Assembly (NCBI RefSeq): GCF_040117685.2
Contig: NZ_JBEDYP020000015.1
Location: 140,728-204,727, forward strand
Direction of reading: 5' to 3'
From: Gracilimonas sp040117685
GTDB taxonomy: Bacteria; Bacteroidota; Rhodothermia; Balneolales; Balneolaceae
DNA length: 64,000 nucleotides
Shown here: positions 28,923 through 37,852 of the stretch, in pieces
How the letters are laid out: every line of letters starts with the position of its first letter
How positions within the stretch are numbered: position 1 is the first letter of the stretch
The notes under the pieces: generated by a model
Databases searched by the model: none
What the model saw: the letters and a program-made list of their open reading frames with translations, nothing else
Told to the model about the DNA's origin: nothing
Position numbers and translations under genes: made by a program

Positions 28923-30260
28923 TTAGACACCTGAATTCGGCTGAATTACGGCTGACTCGGAAGAAACGACCGTAATAGCAATCAGCGCAACCATAATAAA
29001 CATATTGATAAACAAATTAATCATATCAATTACGGATTGCATTTTATAGGTGGTTTGAATTTCGTAATACTCGGCCAGCTGTTTTGCATTTTCTCTTAAA
29101 GCACCTGACTCAGCACCCAACCTAAATCTACTTAAAGCGGTATTTGTAAAAACTCCGGTTGCCTCCATCGACTCGATAAGCCCGGCTCCATCCTTTAACA
29201 TTTTTCGTATGGCCACTTCCTTAATCTGTTTTTCCATGTATTTATTTCGGCACGCTTCAGAAGCCACCTTAATAACCTCTATGTTTTGCCCGGAGCCACT
29301 GTAAAGAGTGTAAAATACCCGTGCAAAAATCTCTATACTTGTCTTGTGGAGCAAATCACCCAAAACGGGCAAATGTATAATGTATTTATCTTTGAATAAC
29401 TGCCCCTTTGGCGTACGGACGAAATATATAAATCCTGCAATAGGTATAACGAATGAAAGCACGATCAATACCCAGTTATCCCGGAGCCAGTAACTCATCT
29501 CGAGGGTAGCAGCCGTCATTGGAGGAAGAGCAATATCCATTTCCAGAAACATTTCTGCGGTTGCCGGGAAAATATATCCCACATAAAACAGCACCACCCC
29601 AATTACAGCCAATACCGTTACCGCAGGCATCATAAGAGCACGGCGCATATTCTTCTTAAACTCAGCGTCTCGTTCCATAAACTTGGCGGTACTTTCAAAT
29701 ACCAAAGCCATATTACCCGAGGTGGAGGCAACACTTAACATATAAGCTGCAAACTTACCGAATACATCCTCATGCTTCCCATACACCTCTGAACCTTCTT
29801 TACCATCCTTCAGGTCCTTCTGGATGGTTTTAATCACCTCTTTCATCCGCTTGTTCTGGGTATCTTCGTACAGTAGGTTCAGAATCTCGTCAAAAGGAAG
29901 CTGCTGGCCAAGAAGGTCTGATGAAAGTCTAATAAAAGTAACTACTTCCTGTTGGGGTACTCCGCCCTTAAAATCGAACAGTTTTTTATTGATACTCTTG
30001 ACTTTATAGCCAAGCTTGACGAGCGCTTTTTCTAATTCTTCTTTGCTGTAAGCTTCCTGTTCACCAGAAACAACCGGTTTACCCGGACGCTGGACTTTAT
30101 ACATGAACATCACTTTCTCATCCACCGACTGGATCTTAAGTCCATTGGTCTTGGAAAGCCTGTCTACCTTTAGCTGAGCTTCTTTCTTATTGTCTGCTTC
30201 AAATTCAGTTTGAACTACTTTACCTTTTTGCGAAATCGCTTTTAGCCTGAATTGTGCCAT
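28923..30260 (-). CDS. Inner-membrane platform protein GspF/PilC
   Basis: 445 residues. A ~95-residue N-terminal extension with Lys-rich beta strands is followed by two T2SSF domains (about 100-220 and 305-425), each ending in membrane helices (for example AVIGVVLFYVGYIF, and FINMFIMVALIAITVV at the end). Family signatures include LSSDLLGQQLPFDEIL, FGKFAAYMLSVASTSGNMA and SRFRLGAESGALRENAKQLAEYYE. It is the membrane partner of the two ATPases and is the first gene of the operon; a 340-bp AT-rich gap upstream should carry the promoter. Confidence 0.92.
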   Translation of the reverse strand: MAQFRLKAISQKGKVVQTEFEADNKKEAQLKVDRLSKTNGLKIQSVDEKVMFMYKVQRPGKPVVSGEQEAYSKEELEKALVKLGYKVKSINKKLFDFKGGVPQQEVVTFIRLSSDLLGQQLPFDEILNLLYEDTQNKRMKEVIKTIQKDLKDGKEGSEVYGKHEDVFGKFAAYMLSVASTSGNMALVFESTAKFMERDAEFKKNMRRALMMPAVTVLAVIGVVLFYVGYIFPATAEMFLEMDIALPPMTAATLEMSYWLRDNWVLIVLSFVIPIAGFIYFVRTPKGQLFKDKYIIHLPVLGDLLHKTSIEIFARVFYTLYSGSGQNIEVIKVASEACRNKYMEKQIKEVAIRKMLKDGAGLIESMEATGVFTNTALSRFRLGAESGALRENAKQLAEYYEIQTTYKMQSVIDMINLFINMFIMVALIAITVVSSESAVIQPNSGV

Positions 30261-30599
30261 AATGCTAAAATTTACCCTTCTCGGTTCTTAAGACGACGCG
30301 TCTGAATTAATATAAATTTGAAATACCGATATCATACATACTATTTACGAAAAACAAGCAATACCGGGTTGCCACTTAATGATGATATATATCCTGATTT
30401 GTTACAATAAACTACTTTTTTTTTAGAAATAAGAATAATGTTCCAAAAAGTATATTTGAATTTTTTAAAAATGATATTTCTGTTAATCGGCTCCTTTTAA
30501 AGAAACATAAATTGAAGTATCTGGAATCGATAAATACCAATAAAAATTATTTACTGTTTTTTATAAGTCTGCATTCTATCTTGGTCGAAATAATTCAGA
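30261..30599. other. Intergenic region between the divergent pilus operon and MFS gene
   Basis: 339 bp of AT-rich sequence holding the start of the pilus operon on the minus strand and of the MFS gene on the plus strand. No terminator or open frame of note is seen. TATCTTGG at 30578-30585 is a near match to the TAnnTTTG element but lacks a matching upstream TTG at 19-20 bp, so no promoter is called. Confidence 0.5.
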
Positions 30600-31808
30600 A
30601 TGACGAAGAAGCAAGACGGCAATCCTTACCTAATTATATTTGCTCTCTGGTTACTTGTATTTGCAGCAAGTAGCCAGGTCATGATCATTTCTCCCATCCT
30701 ACCCCGTATCAGCGAACAGTTGGGAACTCCGTTAGAGATTCTTGGTAATCTGGTTACCGTATATGCAGTAATGGTAGGTATGTTTGCCATCATTATGGGG
30801 CCACTGTCCGACAAAATCGGCCGCCGCAAGATTTTATTAATAGGAACCGGTGGTATCTCTTTCTTTCTCTTTCTACATGGTTTGGTTGATACTTTTATAG
30901 GACTACTAATTGTCCGGGCTTTGGCAGGCATGGCCGGGGGTGTTTTAAGCGGAGCTGCTGTTGCCTATGTGGGCGATTACTTCCCTTACGAAAAGAGAGG
31001 CTGGGCTAATGGTTGGATTATGAGCGGTATCGCTATGGGACAAATATTAGGCATTCCAATAGGAACACTACTCGCTGATTTGTTTGGCTTTCGAATCCCA
31101 TTTCTCCTTTTTGGTGTGATAATGGCTCTTACCTTTATTCTGATTTTATTCAAAGTTCCACAGCCTAATGTTGAGCTGTCAAAAGACCGGGTTACGTTCA
31201 AGGGTTCGGTATCCAAATACTACGATTTACTTAAGCGTAGCGAAGTCCGTGCTGTTGCCTTTGCCTATGTAGTGATGTTTTTGAGTATCTCGGTGTACGT
31301 GGTTTACCTGCCTACCTGGCTGGAAAACACTTTCGGTGTTGACGGTAAAGCGATTGCGACACTTTTCTTTGTTGGGGGTGTAGCTAATGTGATTACAGGG
31401 CCCATTGCCGGTAAAATATCAGATCGTATCGGCAGGAAAAAAATAATCATTATTTCCTGCCTGGGGCTTTCGGTAGTTATGGGAATCACGACCTATGTTG
31501 TTACTGAGTTTTGGATAGCATACCTCATCTTTTTCGCAGCTATGGTTCTCATTGCTATGAGAATCAGTCCTTTTCAGGCGCTCTCCACACAACTTATTAA
31601 ATCCGACAACAGAGGGTCTTTAATGAGCTTGCTGGTAGCCATCGGTCAGGTAGGATATGGAGTTGGGGGCTCTATAGCAGGCCCGTTTTATGTACAACAG
31701 GGGTATGTAAGCAATACACTGATGGGCACCGTTATGATCCTTCTGATGGCCTATGTGGTCTGGAAACACGTTCCCGAACCTGAGCTCAATTCCGGAGAAA
31801 AGGATTAA
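30600..31808 (+). CDS. MFS transporter, sugar-efflux/drug family
   Basis: 402 residues with 12 predicted membrane helices. Signatures are MVGMFAIIMGPLSDKIGRRKILLIG, ALAGMAGGVLSGAAVAYVGDYFP, and a second loop GPIAGKISDRIGRKK in the C-half. It is a proton-coupled exporter of a small molecule; the substrate is unknown. It is closest in feel to AraJ/Bcr-type pumps and differs from the TetA-like MFS at 3109. It stands alone, followed by 134 bp and a lipoprotein gene. Confidence 0.87.
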   Translation: MTKKQDGNPYLIIFALWLLVFAASSQVMIISPILPRISEQLGTPLEILGNLVTVYAVMVGMFAIIMGPLSDKIGRRKILLIGTGGISFFLFLHGLVDTFIGLLIVRALAGMAGGVLSGAAVAYVGDYFPYEKRGWANGWIMSGIAMGQILGIPIGTLLADLFGFRIPFLLFGVIMALTFILILFKVPQPNVELSKDRVTFKGSVSKYYDLLKRSEVRAVAFAYVVMFLSISVYVVYLPTWLENTFGVDGKAIATLFFVGGVANVITGPIAGKISDRIGRKKIIIISCLGLSVVMGITTYVVTEFWIAYLIFFAAMVLIAMRISPFQALSTQLIKSDNRGSLMSLLVAIGQVGYGVGGSIAGPFYVQQGYVSNTLMGTVMILLMAYVVWKHVPEPELNSGEKD

Positions 31809-31942
31809 AAGAGCTTCAGATATAGATTCTGCAACGTTGTTCAACTACTTCCCTCCTCTTTCTCATTTATAACGTATTTCTAACTTGAAATGAATTTTAT
31901 TGTAACTTAGTATCCCCTTAGTTCTCTATAAAAGAAAAAACT

Positions 31943-33397
31943 ATGCGTAAAATATCTCTACTTCTTTGCACGGCTTTATTGATTCAGTTTTTAGTTGGAT
32001 GTACCGGGAATGACGAGGATACCGTCGTAATCCAAGGTGCGGTTACAAATTCTGTAAACGGAAATTCTATAGCTAATGCGACTGTACAAATTACCAGTCC
32101 TCAGGAATTCAGCGACTTTACCCGGACTGATTCTGTTGGTCAATACTCATTTAGCAATATCGATGTTTCTGAACTGACTGACATTACTTTATCAGCTTCA
32201 GCAACAGATTACATATCTGATAGCCGAACAGTTCAGGTAGCAGCGGGTGATAATATTACGAATTTCGATTTTGAATTAGATCCTGAAAGTTCAGACAATG
32301 GTGGGGATGACGGTGGTGATGATGGCGGGGTAGCAGGCCCTTCTGCAGGAGCTGCGTCTATTATACTTGACAGGATAACAGAAGAAACAATAAACATTGC
32401 CGAAACAGGAGGTATAGTGAATACAAGCTTCACATTTCAGGTACAGGATTCATCCGGCAGAAATCTTGACTTGAATAATTCTGAAGATGTCACTTTTTCG
32501 ATTATATCGGGCCCTAACGGTGGAGAAGGTATTACCCCATTAACAGCAACCACTAATGCCAATGGCCAAGTCACCTCAAACTTATACAGTGGCAATGTAG
32601 CAGGTGTTGTACAGATTCAAGCTGAAATTGTACGTGAAGATGTAGGACTTACCATTCGGTCAAGACCAGTAGCTATTACCATCCACGGAGGATTTCCTGA
32701 CTTAGATCACTTTAGCATTGCTGCAGATAATTATAACTTTGAAGGGTGGTCAATCAACGGAAACAGAAACCCTTTAACTGTAATTCTGGGTGATCAGTTT
32801 GGTAACCCTGTCAAACCAGGAACGGCTGTTTATTTTACAACCACCGGTGGAATTATTCAGGGTTCAGGTTCCGGAAATACGAATAATGACGGAGAAGTTA
32901 CTGTAAACCTTATATCCGGTGATCCTCGCCCAACTGACAATGTTGCTGGAAGTGGAGGACGTGATGGCTATGCTACTATAACAGCAAGAACCATAAATGG
33001 AAACAACCAGGAAATTGAAAAGAACGTAATTATTGTATTTTCGACTTCTGGTGCATCCATCTCTGCAAATCCAACAACTTTTGACCTTCAACCTAATGGA
33101 GGCGCTAGTTTTACCTACACGGTTACCGACCTTAATGGTAACCCAATGGCAGCTGGAACAGAGATATCGATTGATGGAGGAGACGACATAGAAGTAACCG
33201 GAGATACAGATTTTACACTCGGAAACTACTTATATCCCGGACCCGGTGCTACTGAATTCTCATTCTCTATTCGTGATACAGATGAGGAATCTGCAGACCC
33301 TGCTGATTTGACTATTAAGATCAGTGTAACTACGCCATCAGGTCAAACCACAACTTATTCGGGTATTTCCGGAACAAGACGAAAAAGTGTTAATTAG
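31943..33397 (+). CDS. Lipoprotein with carboxypeptidase-regulatory-like and Ig-like (Big_1) domains
   Basis: 484 residues. Lipoprotein signal peptide with lipobox LVGC (Cys20). The first domain (about 30-115) is carboxypeptidase-regulatory-like, with IQGAVTNSVNGNSIANATVQI and a YSFSNIDVSEL core. A Gly/Asp-rich linker (GGDDGGDDGG) follows. Two Big_1/invasin-type Ig-like domains come next, with LTATTNANGQVTSNLYSG and GNTNNDGEVTVNLISGD. A final domain has FTYTVTDLNGNPMAAGT. It is surface-exposed; adhesion or matrix binding is plausible but unproven. A strong terminator follows at 33423. Confidence 0.82.
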   Translation: MRKISLLLCTALLIQFLVGCTGNDEDTVVIQGAVTNSVNGNSIANATVQITSPQEFSDFTRTDSVGQYSFSNIDVSELTDITLSASATDYISDSRTVQVAAGDNITNFDFELDPESSDNGGDDGGDDGGVAGPSAGAASIILDRITEETINIAETGGIVNTSFTFQVQDSSGRNLDLNNSEDVTFSIISGPNGGEGITPLTATTNANGQVTSNLYSGNVAGVVQIQAEIVREDVGLTIRSRPVAITIHGGFPDLDHFSIAADNYNFEGWSINGNRNPLTVILGDQFGNPVKPGTAVYFTTTGGIIQGSGSGNTNNDGEVTVNLISGDPRPTDNVAGSGGRDGYATITARTINGNNQEIEKNVIIVFSTSGASISANPTTFDLQPNGGASFTYTVTDLNGNPMAAGTEISIDGGDDIEVTGDTDFTLGNYLYPGPGATEFSFSIRDTDEESADPADLTIKISVTTPSGQTTTYSGISGTRRKSVN

Positions 33398-33422
33398 ATT
33401 CTCTTGCTGAATCCATTGCCTG

Positions 33423-33453
33423 AAGTCCGCCTTAACCAAGGCGGACTTTTTTT
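33423..33453 (+). terminator. Rho-independent terminator of the Ig-like lipoprotein gene
   Basis: Perfect 11-bp stem AAGTCCGCCTT / AAGGCGGACTT with an AACC loop, followed by a T run to 33453. It lies 26 bp beyond the stop. Confidence 0.92.
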
Positions 33454-33527
33454 GTTTTAAGCCTTTCTTACAATTGTTTTAACCGCTACCTTTGAAACTC
33501 ATTTATAATCAGGTACAGTTTTCGAAT

Positions 33528-34088
33528 ATGGACGCAAAGAATACTTTTGAATACAACAGTGTTAACTACAAAGAGTTTTTGAAGAGATTCAGAAATCTTG
33601 GCGATTCTGAGCATACCCTGATTGTATATGCAGGACCTTTTACCACCAACCGGGAAGCTGCCCTTGATGAACTGAAAAGAGAAATCATCGGTGAAGCTGT
33701 AATTATTGATCTGGCTGAAGTTGTCACTCCATTTGAAGAAGAAAGTTATGCCAACATTGATGAATGTTTCTCTTCTATTGATGAAAATGCCCCTCTTGTA
33801 ATCTTTAAAAATGCAGAACAACTGAATGGCGTTTATACCGGTTATACCGGATCTGTAGTCAAGTATGCATCACCCCAGGAAAAGTATTTTCTTAGGAACG
33901 TTAGTAAAATTAAAGCTCCTGTAGTTCTTGAGTTTAAAGAATTTGATCAACTGGATCGTATGGTGGTTAGAAAGTCCGACTCGGTTGTACTTTTTAAAGC
34001 CCCTTCTTCTTTCATTGAAAAAATGGCCTGGAAAGTACAGAACTGGCATGTTCACGGCTCTCACTTTCTTTCCCCTCGTCCTCACTAG
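33528..34088 (+). CDS. Protein of unknown function upstream of MATE transporter
   Basis: 186 residues from ATG 33528 (MDAKNTFEYN); an in-frame TTG at 33492 is possible but the ATG is preferred. Soluble, no signal or membrane segments. Alternating strands and helices such as HTLIVYAGPFTTNREAALDEL, AVIIDLAEVVTPF and NAPLVIFKNAEQLNGVYTG suggest a Rossmann or P-loop-like alpha/beta fold lacking a clear Walker A. Ends HGSHFLSPRPH. Ends 3 nt before the MATE gene, with which it is probably co-transcribed. TACCTTTG at 33487-33494 resembles a -7 element. Function unknown. Confidence 0.72.
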   Translation: MDAKNTFEYNSVNYKEFLKRFRNLGDSEHTLIVYAGPFTTNREAALDELKREIIGEAVIIDLAEVVTPFEEESYANIDECFSSIDENAPLVIFKNAEQLNGVYTGYTGSVVKYASPQEKYFLRNVSKIKAPVVLEFKEFDQLDRMVVRKSDSVVLFKAPSSFIEKMAWKVQNWHVHGSHFLSPRPH

Positions 34089-34091
34089 TAT

Positions 34092-35504
34092 ATGACCGAA
34101 ATACAGCCAGAAACTGCCCCAAATTCAATCTGGGAAGACATTAAAGCCTCTCTGGCTGGAACGGAACTCGACTTTACCAAAGGTAGTATCGGCCGGGCTA
34201 TTCTGATTCTATCCATCCCTATGGTTCTGGAGATGATGATGGAATCGATTTTTGCTGTAGTCGATATCTTCTTTGTATCTAAACTTGGTGCAGATGCCGT
34301 AGCAGCTGTTGGTATCACCGAATCGGTTCTTACTCTTGTGTATGCTATAGCCATAGGATTTAGTATGGCTACCACTGCCATTATTTCGCGGAGAATCGGG
34401 GAAAAGAATAAAGATGACGCGGCCAGATCAGCGGTTCAGGCTATTTTTGTTTGCCTCATTATTTCTGCTCCTATTTCCTTAACAGGGATATTCTATGCAG
34501 AAGAAATTTTGCAGCTTATGGGAGCCAATGAAAATATAGCCACTCATCTCTCCTCCTATACGGCCATCATGTTAGGCGGGAACCTGGTTATCATGTTTCT
34601 GTTTGTGATCAACTCCATTTTTCGGGGTGCCGGTGATCCCGCCATAGCAATGAGGGTTTTGTGGATTGCCAATGGTATCAATATCGTTCTGGATCCACTA
34701 CTCATATTTGGCTATGGGCCCTTTCCTGAACTTGGAATTGCAGGGGCAGCAGTAGCAACTACTATTGGCCGGGGAATCGGTGTCTGTTATCAATTCTACC
34801 GCCTGTTTGATGGGAAAGGACGTATTATCATCCTACGAAAACACATCTCCATCCAAACAGAAATTCTCAAAAGAATGATTCGTGTCTCAATTGGAGGAAT
34901 TGGTCAATTTCTGATTGCCACCGCAAGCTGGGTTGGTCTGGTTCGGATTATAGCGGAGTTCGGCAGTATCGCTCTGGCCGGTTATACCATTGCCATACGT
35001 ATCCTCGTGTTTTCCATTCTTCCCTCCTGGGGCATGAGTAACGCCGCAGCAACTCTTGTTGGACAAAATCTGGGGGCTAATCAACCCGAACGAGCAGAGA
35101 AATCGACCTGGATATCTGCCATCATCAATATGATATTTTTAGGGCTGGTTGGCGTTTGCTTCCTGATATTCGCCGAAAACCTTGTGAGTATTTTCACCGA
35201 TGATGCAGCCATCATCAAAATCGGTTCCAAATGCCTTCGTATTATGAGTTACGGTTATTTGGCGTATGCTTTTGGAATGGTGATTATACAGGCCTTTAAT
35301 GGTGCCGGCGATACGAAAACCCCGACCCTCATCAACCTTATTTGCTTCTGGCTTATCGAAATACCCCTTGCTTACTTCCTGGCTATTACACTTGAATGGA
35401 ACGAAGAAGGCGTTTTTTACTCTATAGTAGTTGCGGAATCACTATTGGGCGTAATAGGCTTTATATTGTTCCGACGCGGAAATTGGAAAAAAACCAAAGT
35501 ATAG
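34092..35504 (+). CDS. MATE family multidrug/Na+ antiporter
   Basis: 470 residues with 12 predicted helices. Signatures are LSIPMVLEMMMESIFAVVDIFFVSKLG, AVAAVGITESV, FRGAGDPAIAM in the middle, and VGQNLGANQPERAEKS and IQAFNGAGDTKTPT in the C-half. It exports cationic drugs or metabolites using Na+ or H+. It starts 3 nt after the unknown gene and is followed 1 nt later by SUI1, so all three share a transcript. Confidence 0.92.
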   Translation: MTEIQPETAPNSIWEDIKASLAGTELDFTKGSIGRAILILSIPMVLEMMMESIFAVVDIFFVSKLGADAVAAVGITESVLTLVYAIAIGFSMATTAIISRRIGEKNKDDAARSAVQAIFVCLIISAPISLTGIFYAEEILQLMGANENIATHLSSYTAIMLGGNLVIMFLFVINSIFRGAGDPAIAMRVLWIANGINIVLDPLLIFGYGPFPELGIAGAAVATTIGRGIGVCYQFYRLFDGKGRIIILRKHISIQTEILKRMIRVSIGGIGQFLIATASWVGLVRIIAEFGSIALAGYTIAIRILVFSILPSWGMSNAAATLVGQNLGANQPERAEKSTWISAIINMIFLGLVGVCFLIFAENLVSIFTDDAAIIKIGSKCLRIMSYGYLAYAFGMVIIQAFNGAGDTKTPTLINLICFWLIEIPLAYFLAITLEWNEEGVFYSIVVAESLLGVIGFILFRRGNWKKTKV

Positions 35505-35505
35505 A

Positions 35506-35730
35506 ATGAAAGTTAGTGTAAAAATGGAAACAGCAGGACGAAGAGGAAAGCAGGTTTCTGTTATTAGAGGAATCACACACAACCCTCAGGTAATCGAAGA
35601 TTTAGAGAAGAAACTAAAAACCCAGCTGGGTACCGGAGGAACTATAAAAGGCAAAACAATTGAAATCCAGGGAGATCATGTAAATCGAATCAAAAAAATC
35701 CTGGAAAAAGAAGGCTACGAAGTTAAATAG
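35506..35730 (+). CDS. SUI1/eIF1-like translation factor (YciH family)
   Basis: 74-residue protein equivalent to the SUI1 domain of eIF1/YciH (the usual bacterial YciH is about 108 residues, so the N-terminal extension is missing). The diagnostic segment GRRGKQVSVIRGI and GTGGTIKGKTIEIQGDH is complete, ending in the final strand and helix. Family members affect start-codon selection in vitro; the bacterial role is poorly defined. It begins 1 nt after the MATE gene. A hairpin-forming repeat follows. Confidence 0.85.
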   Translation: MKVSVKMETAGRRGKQVSVIRGITHNPQVIEDLEKKLKTQLGTGGTIKGKTIEIQGDHVNRIKKILEKEGYEVK

Positions 35731-35817
35731 GTGTTTTAGGTTTTAGGTAATAGGCTTTAGGTGTTAGGGGATTTCTAACACCTAACACCTTGTCACTAAA
35801 ACCTAAAACCTGCTTAC
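35731..35817. repeat. Self-complementary TTTTAGGT/ACCTAAAA repeat between convergent genes
   Basis: Direct repeats of TTAGGT(T/G)TTAGG on the left match inverted copies TAACACCTAACACC and AAAACCTAAAACC on the right. GGTGTTAGG at about 35760 pairs with CTAACACC at about 35777 around GGATTT, and the flanks pair further out. It would make a large hairpin at the convergent ends of SUI1 and the metallopeptidase and may act as a two-way terminator. Confidence 0.65.
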
Positions 35818-36309
35818 CTACAATTTCACTTTACTTTCCTGGCGTGGATCCAGATCATAGAGAGAGGATGCCGTAGCCTGAATAGTCTTATACCATTCGT
35901 TTCCAAACTTATCGTTAATGGTGTAGAAATCAGCAAAATCAGGCTTTCGGATGGTCATTTTCCACTCCTGAGTCTTCGATTTAAAGGTAGGATCTACATG
36001 AAGAAGCTCATGATACAGCATCATCTCCTTGGTTTCATTATCAAGCATATCCCATAGCTCACCGGATATTTCAATCAGGTAGTCATTACCTGAGTAATGC
36101 TTTACTTCACGGCTGGCTTTCATACACTTGGCTGCACGCTGCTTGGAGAGATTTGGATACACAAGAAAATAGCCGATCTCAGCCGGACCAAATTCAAGTT
36201 TGTGCTTTTCTATAACTTTTTTGGCAATGGCCTCCACCTCCGGAGACTCCATAAGTTGCTTTGTTGAATGAATAGTTGCTTCAGCTTGTAAAAAATCGTT
36301 CTCTGGCAT
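35818..36309 (-). CDS. Putative zinc metallopeptidase (phage-metallopeptidase-like)
   Basis: 163 residues. The HELLH zinc motif is in MMLYHELLHVDP (about residue 100), preceded by the strands YLIEISGELWDML. C-terminus has DFADFYTINDKFGNEWYKTIQ. This matches the putative phage metallopeptidase family (PF18894-type), where HExxH is the only clear catalytic element. No signal peptide; acts in the cytoplasm if active. Last gene of a minus-strand set with the DUF4920 and Nei genes. Substrate unknown. Confidence 0.75.
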   Translation of the reverse strand: MPENDFLQAEATIHSTKQLMESPEVEAIAKKVIEKHKLEFGPAEIGYFLVYPNLSKQRAAKCMKASREVKHYSGNDYLIEISGELWDMLDNETKEMMLYHELLHVDPTFKSKTQEWKMTIRKPDFADFYTINDKFGNEWYKTIQATASSLYDLDPRQESKVKL

Positions 36310-36336
36310 GAATAGTTAAAATATCTATAATTAAAG

Positions 36337-36828
36337 TTATGATTTAGGAATCATCACAGATGTAGCAACAATAGAATATTCTTTCTGAGGTCCTTCTATT
36401 GCTTCAGTATCTTCCCCGGCATCTTCAGCATAATGCTTAGCCTGCTCTTCGGAAAGCTCCTTTACGGTAAATGTACCAACTAACTTAACGGTTTTTCCCT
36501 GAGAGTCGGTAGGGATAAAAAACCCATAATCCTTGAAGGTAATCCGAGCTGAGTAACCGTCCTGATTAGCCACGAAAAAGCAGCCTTTCTTTTGGCACAC
36601 TTTAGCTACTTCAGTTTCTACCGTTACTTCCTTTCCGGAAAGCTCTTTTTCAGACTCAATTAATGACACAAGTGATGTCGCTTCGTTCCACTGCTCCACT
36701 TCCAAGCCAAACACTTCATATGCTTCTGTTTCCTGAACAGGCTCTGAAAGTCGGATTACTTCCGCTTCCTGTGCGAACATTGAAGTGGATAACAGCATGA
36801 ATAATACGGGTACAAATATCTTTTTCAT
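36337..36828 (-). CDS. Exported DUF4920 family protein
   Basis: 163 residues from the ATG at 36828, preceded by a Sec signal (MKKIFVPVLFMLLSTSMFAQ). A longer frame opens at 36894, but the internal ATG gives a clean signal peptide. The family motif is EVAKVCQKKGCFFVANQDG with two cysteines, followed by ARITFKDYGFFIPTDSQG. DUF4920 proteins are periplasmic and OB-fold-like with unknown ligand; the Cys pair could bind metal or be redox-active. The C-terminal third contains an acidic AEDAGEDTEAIEG stretch. It lies 74 bp downstream of the Nei gene and 27 bp upstream of the metallopeptidase. Confidence 0.8.
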   Translation of the reverse strand: MKKIFVPVLFMLLSTSMFAQEAEVIRLSEPVQETEAYEVFGLEVEQWNEATSLVSLIESEKELSGKEVTVETEVAKVCQKKGCFFVANQDGYSARITFKDYGFFIPTDSQGKTVKLVGTFTVKELSEEQAKHYAEDAGEDTEAIEGPQKEYSIVATSVMIPKS

Positions 36829-36902
36829 TTTCTCTTTCTTTGTTTTTTTGAGGAGCTCAAACATACAAAGTTTAGGACCAATATTGCACCTCAATGAACT
36901 TT

Positions 36903-37729
36903 TTAATCCATGTTTTTCTGCTCCGTTTCACAATAGTAAATCTTTCGGCCACCGGTCTCCATTACCTGTATTTCCTTACCGCACTTATAGCATGGTTTAC
37001 CGGCTCTTCCGTAGGCATAATGCCGGTATTGTTTACGGGAAGCTCCCTCCTCTTTTAACGCTTTAACCAAATCATCGGGAGTGGTAAGTCCACCGGTTCG
37101 GTAAGATCGGCGTGATAGCTCCAAAGAATTCTTTGCCAAAGCCCTAATTTGATCTTCAGTACAGTCTTTAGGCCTGAATTCCGAATTTACACCCGAACAG
37201 AATAAAACCTCACTGCGGAGATAGTTTCCAAGTCCGCTTAAAAATCCCTGATCTAAAAGCAGTGTGGAAAGCTTTCTGTTTTTAAATGTACTGCTTTTAT
37301 ATCGCTGTAGAACTTGTTCATATGTTGTATCAGGGTGAACAACATCCGGTCCAAGTTTTTTATATACGGATGATTCTCCACCTCGTCATCCTCAAGCATC
37401 TCTATTTCAGAGGCAGAATATAAAAAGGCGGATGAATCAGACGTATGTATCGCAACCCTCAGCGACCGATTTGTGTCGGGCTCATTCCCATCCTTACTAA
37501 TCATCCACTTTCCGTAGAGCTGGTTATGGGAATAGAGATTCAGATTGTTCCCGAATGCCGTAACAATGGCTTTTCCTCTCGGCGTGATGGAATCTATTTT
37601 TAAACCCTTTAGCTGTAGCTCAAATGGTTTAAGCTCATCAAAAGCAAAGAACACCTCCTCGATTTCTTTCCCTGCAATGGCGTCACTGATTTTATCTGCT
37701 GCTCTCCAAATTTCCGGTCCTTCTGGCAT
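36903..37729 (-). CDS. nei: Endonuclease VIII (Nei)-type DNA glycosylase (frameshifted)
   Basis: Removes oxidised pyrimidines and cleaves at the abasic site. The N-terminal frame (37729) begins with the catalytic MPEGPEI and runs to about 37360. One missing T in the T6 run at 37356-37361 shifts the frame. Restoring it joins YIKKLGPDVVHPDTTYEQVL, then LLDQGFLSGLGNYLRSEVLF and the zinc finger CYKCGKEI and YYCETEQ at the end. That gives about 275 residues, a full-length enzyme with helix-two-turn-helix and zinc finger intact. A seven-nucleotide tandem repeat lies just upstream of its start. First gene of a set with DUF4920 and the metallopeptidase. Confidence 0.82.
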
Positions 37730-37740
37730 GATTTCGTTTT

Positions 37741-37789
37741 TATTCGTTATTCGTTATTCGTTATTCGTTATTCGTTATTCGTTGGTCGT
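37741..37789. repeat. Seven-nucleotide tandem repeat TATTCGT
   Basis: Six perfect copies of TATTCGT (37741-37782) and one variant copy TGGTCGT. It ends 11 bp from the nei start codon and lies 60 bp from the start of the divergent membrane-protein gene, inside their shared promoter gap. Such repeats can vary in number by slippage. Confidence 0.85.
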
Positions 37790-37852
37790 TGCCACATAAA
37801 AAGTTTGGTTAATGACTCGGAAGTCCATACAATCAACAGCAAAAAACCGTTC

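Noticed and set aside
37741..37789. Possible CRISPR array
   Set aside because: Units are 7 bp without spacers; it is a simple tandem repeat.
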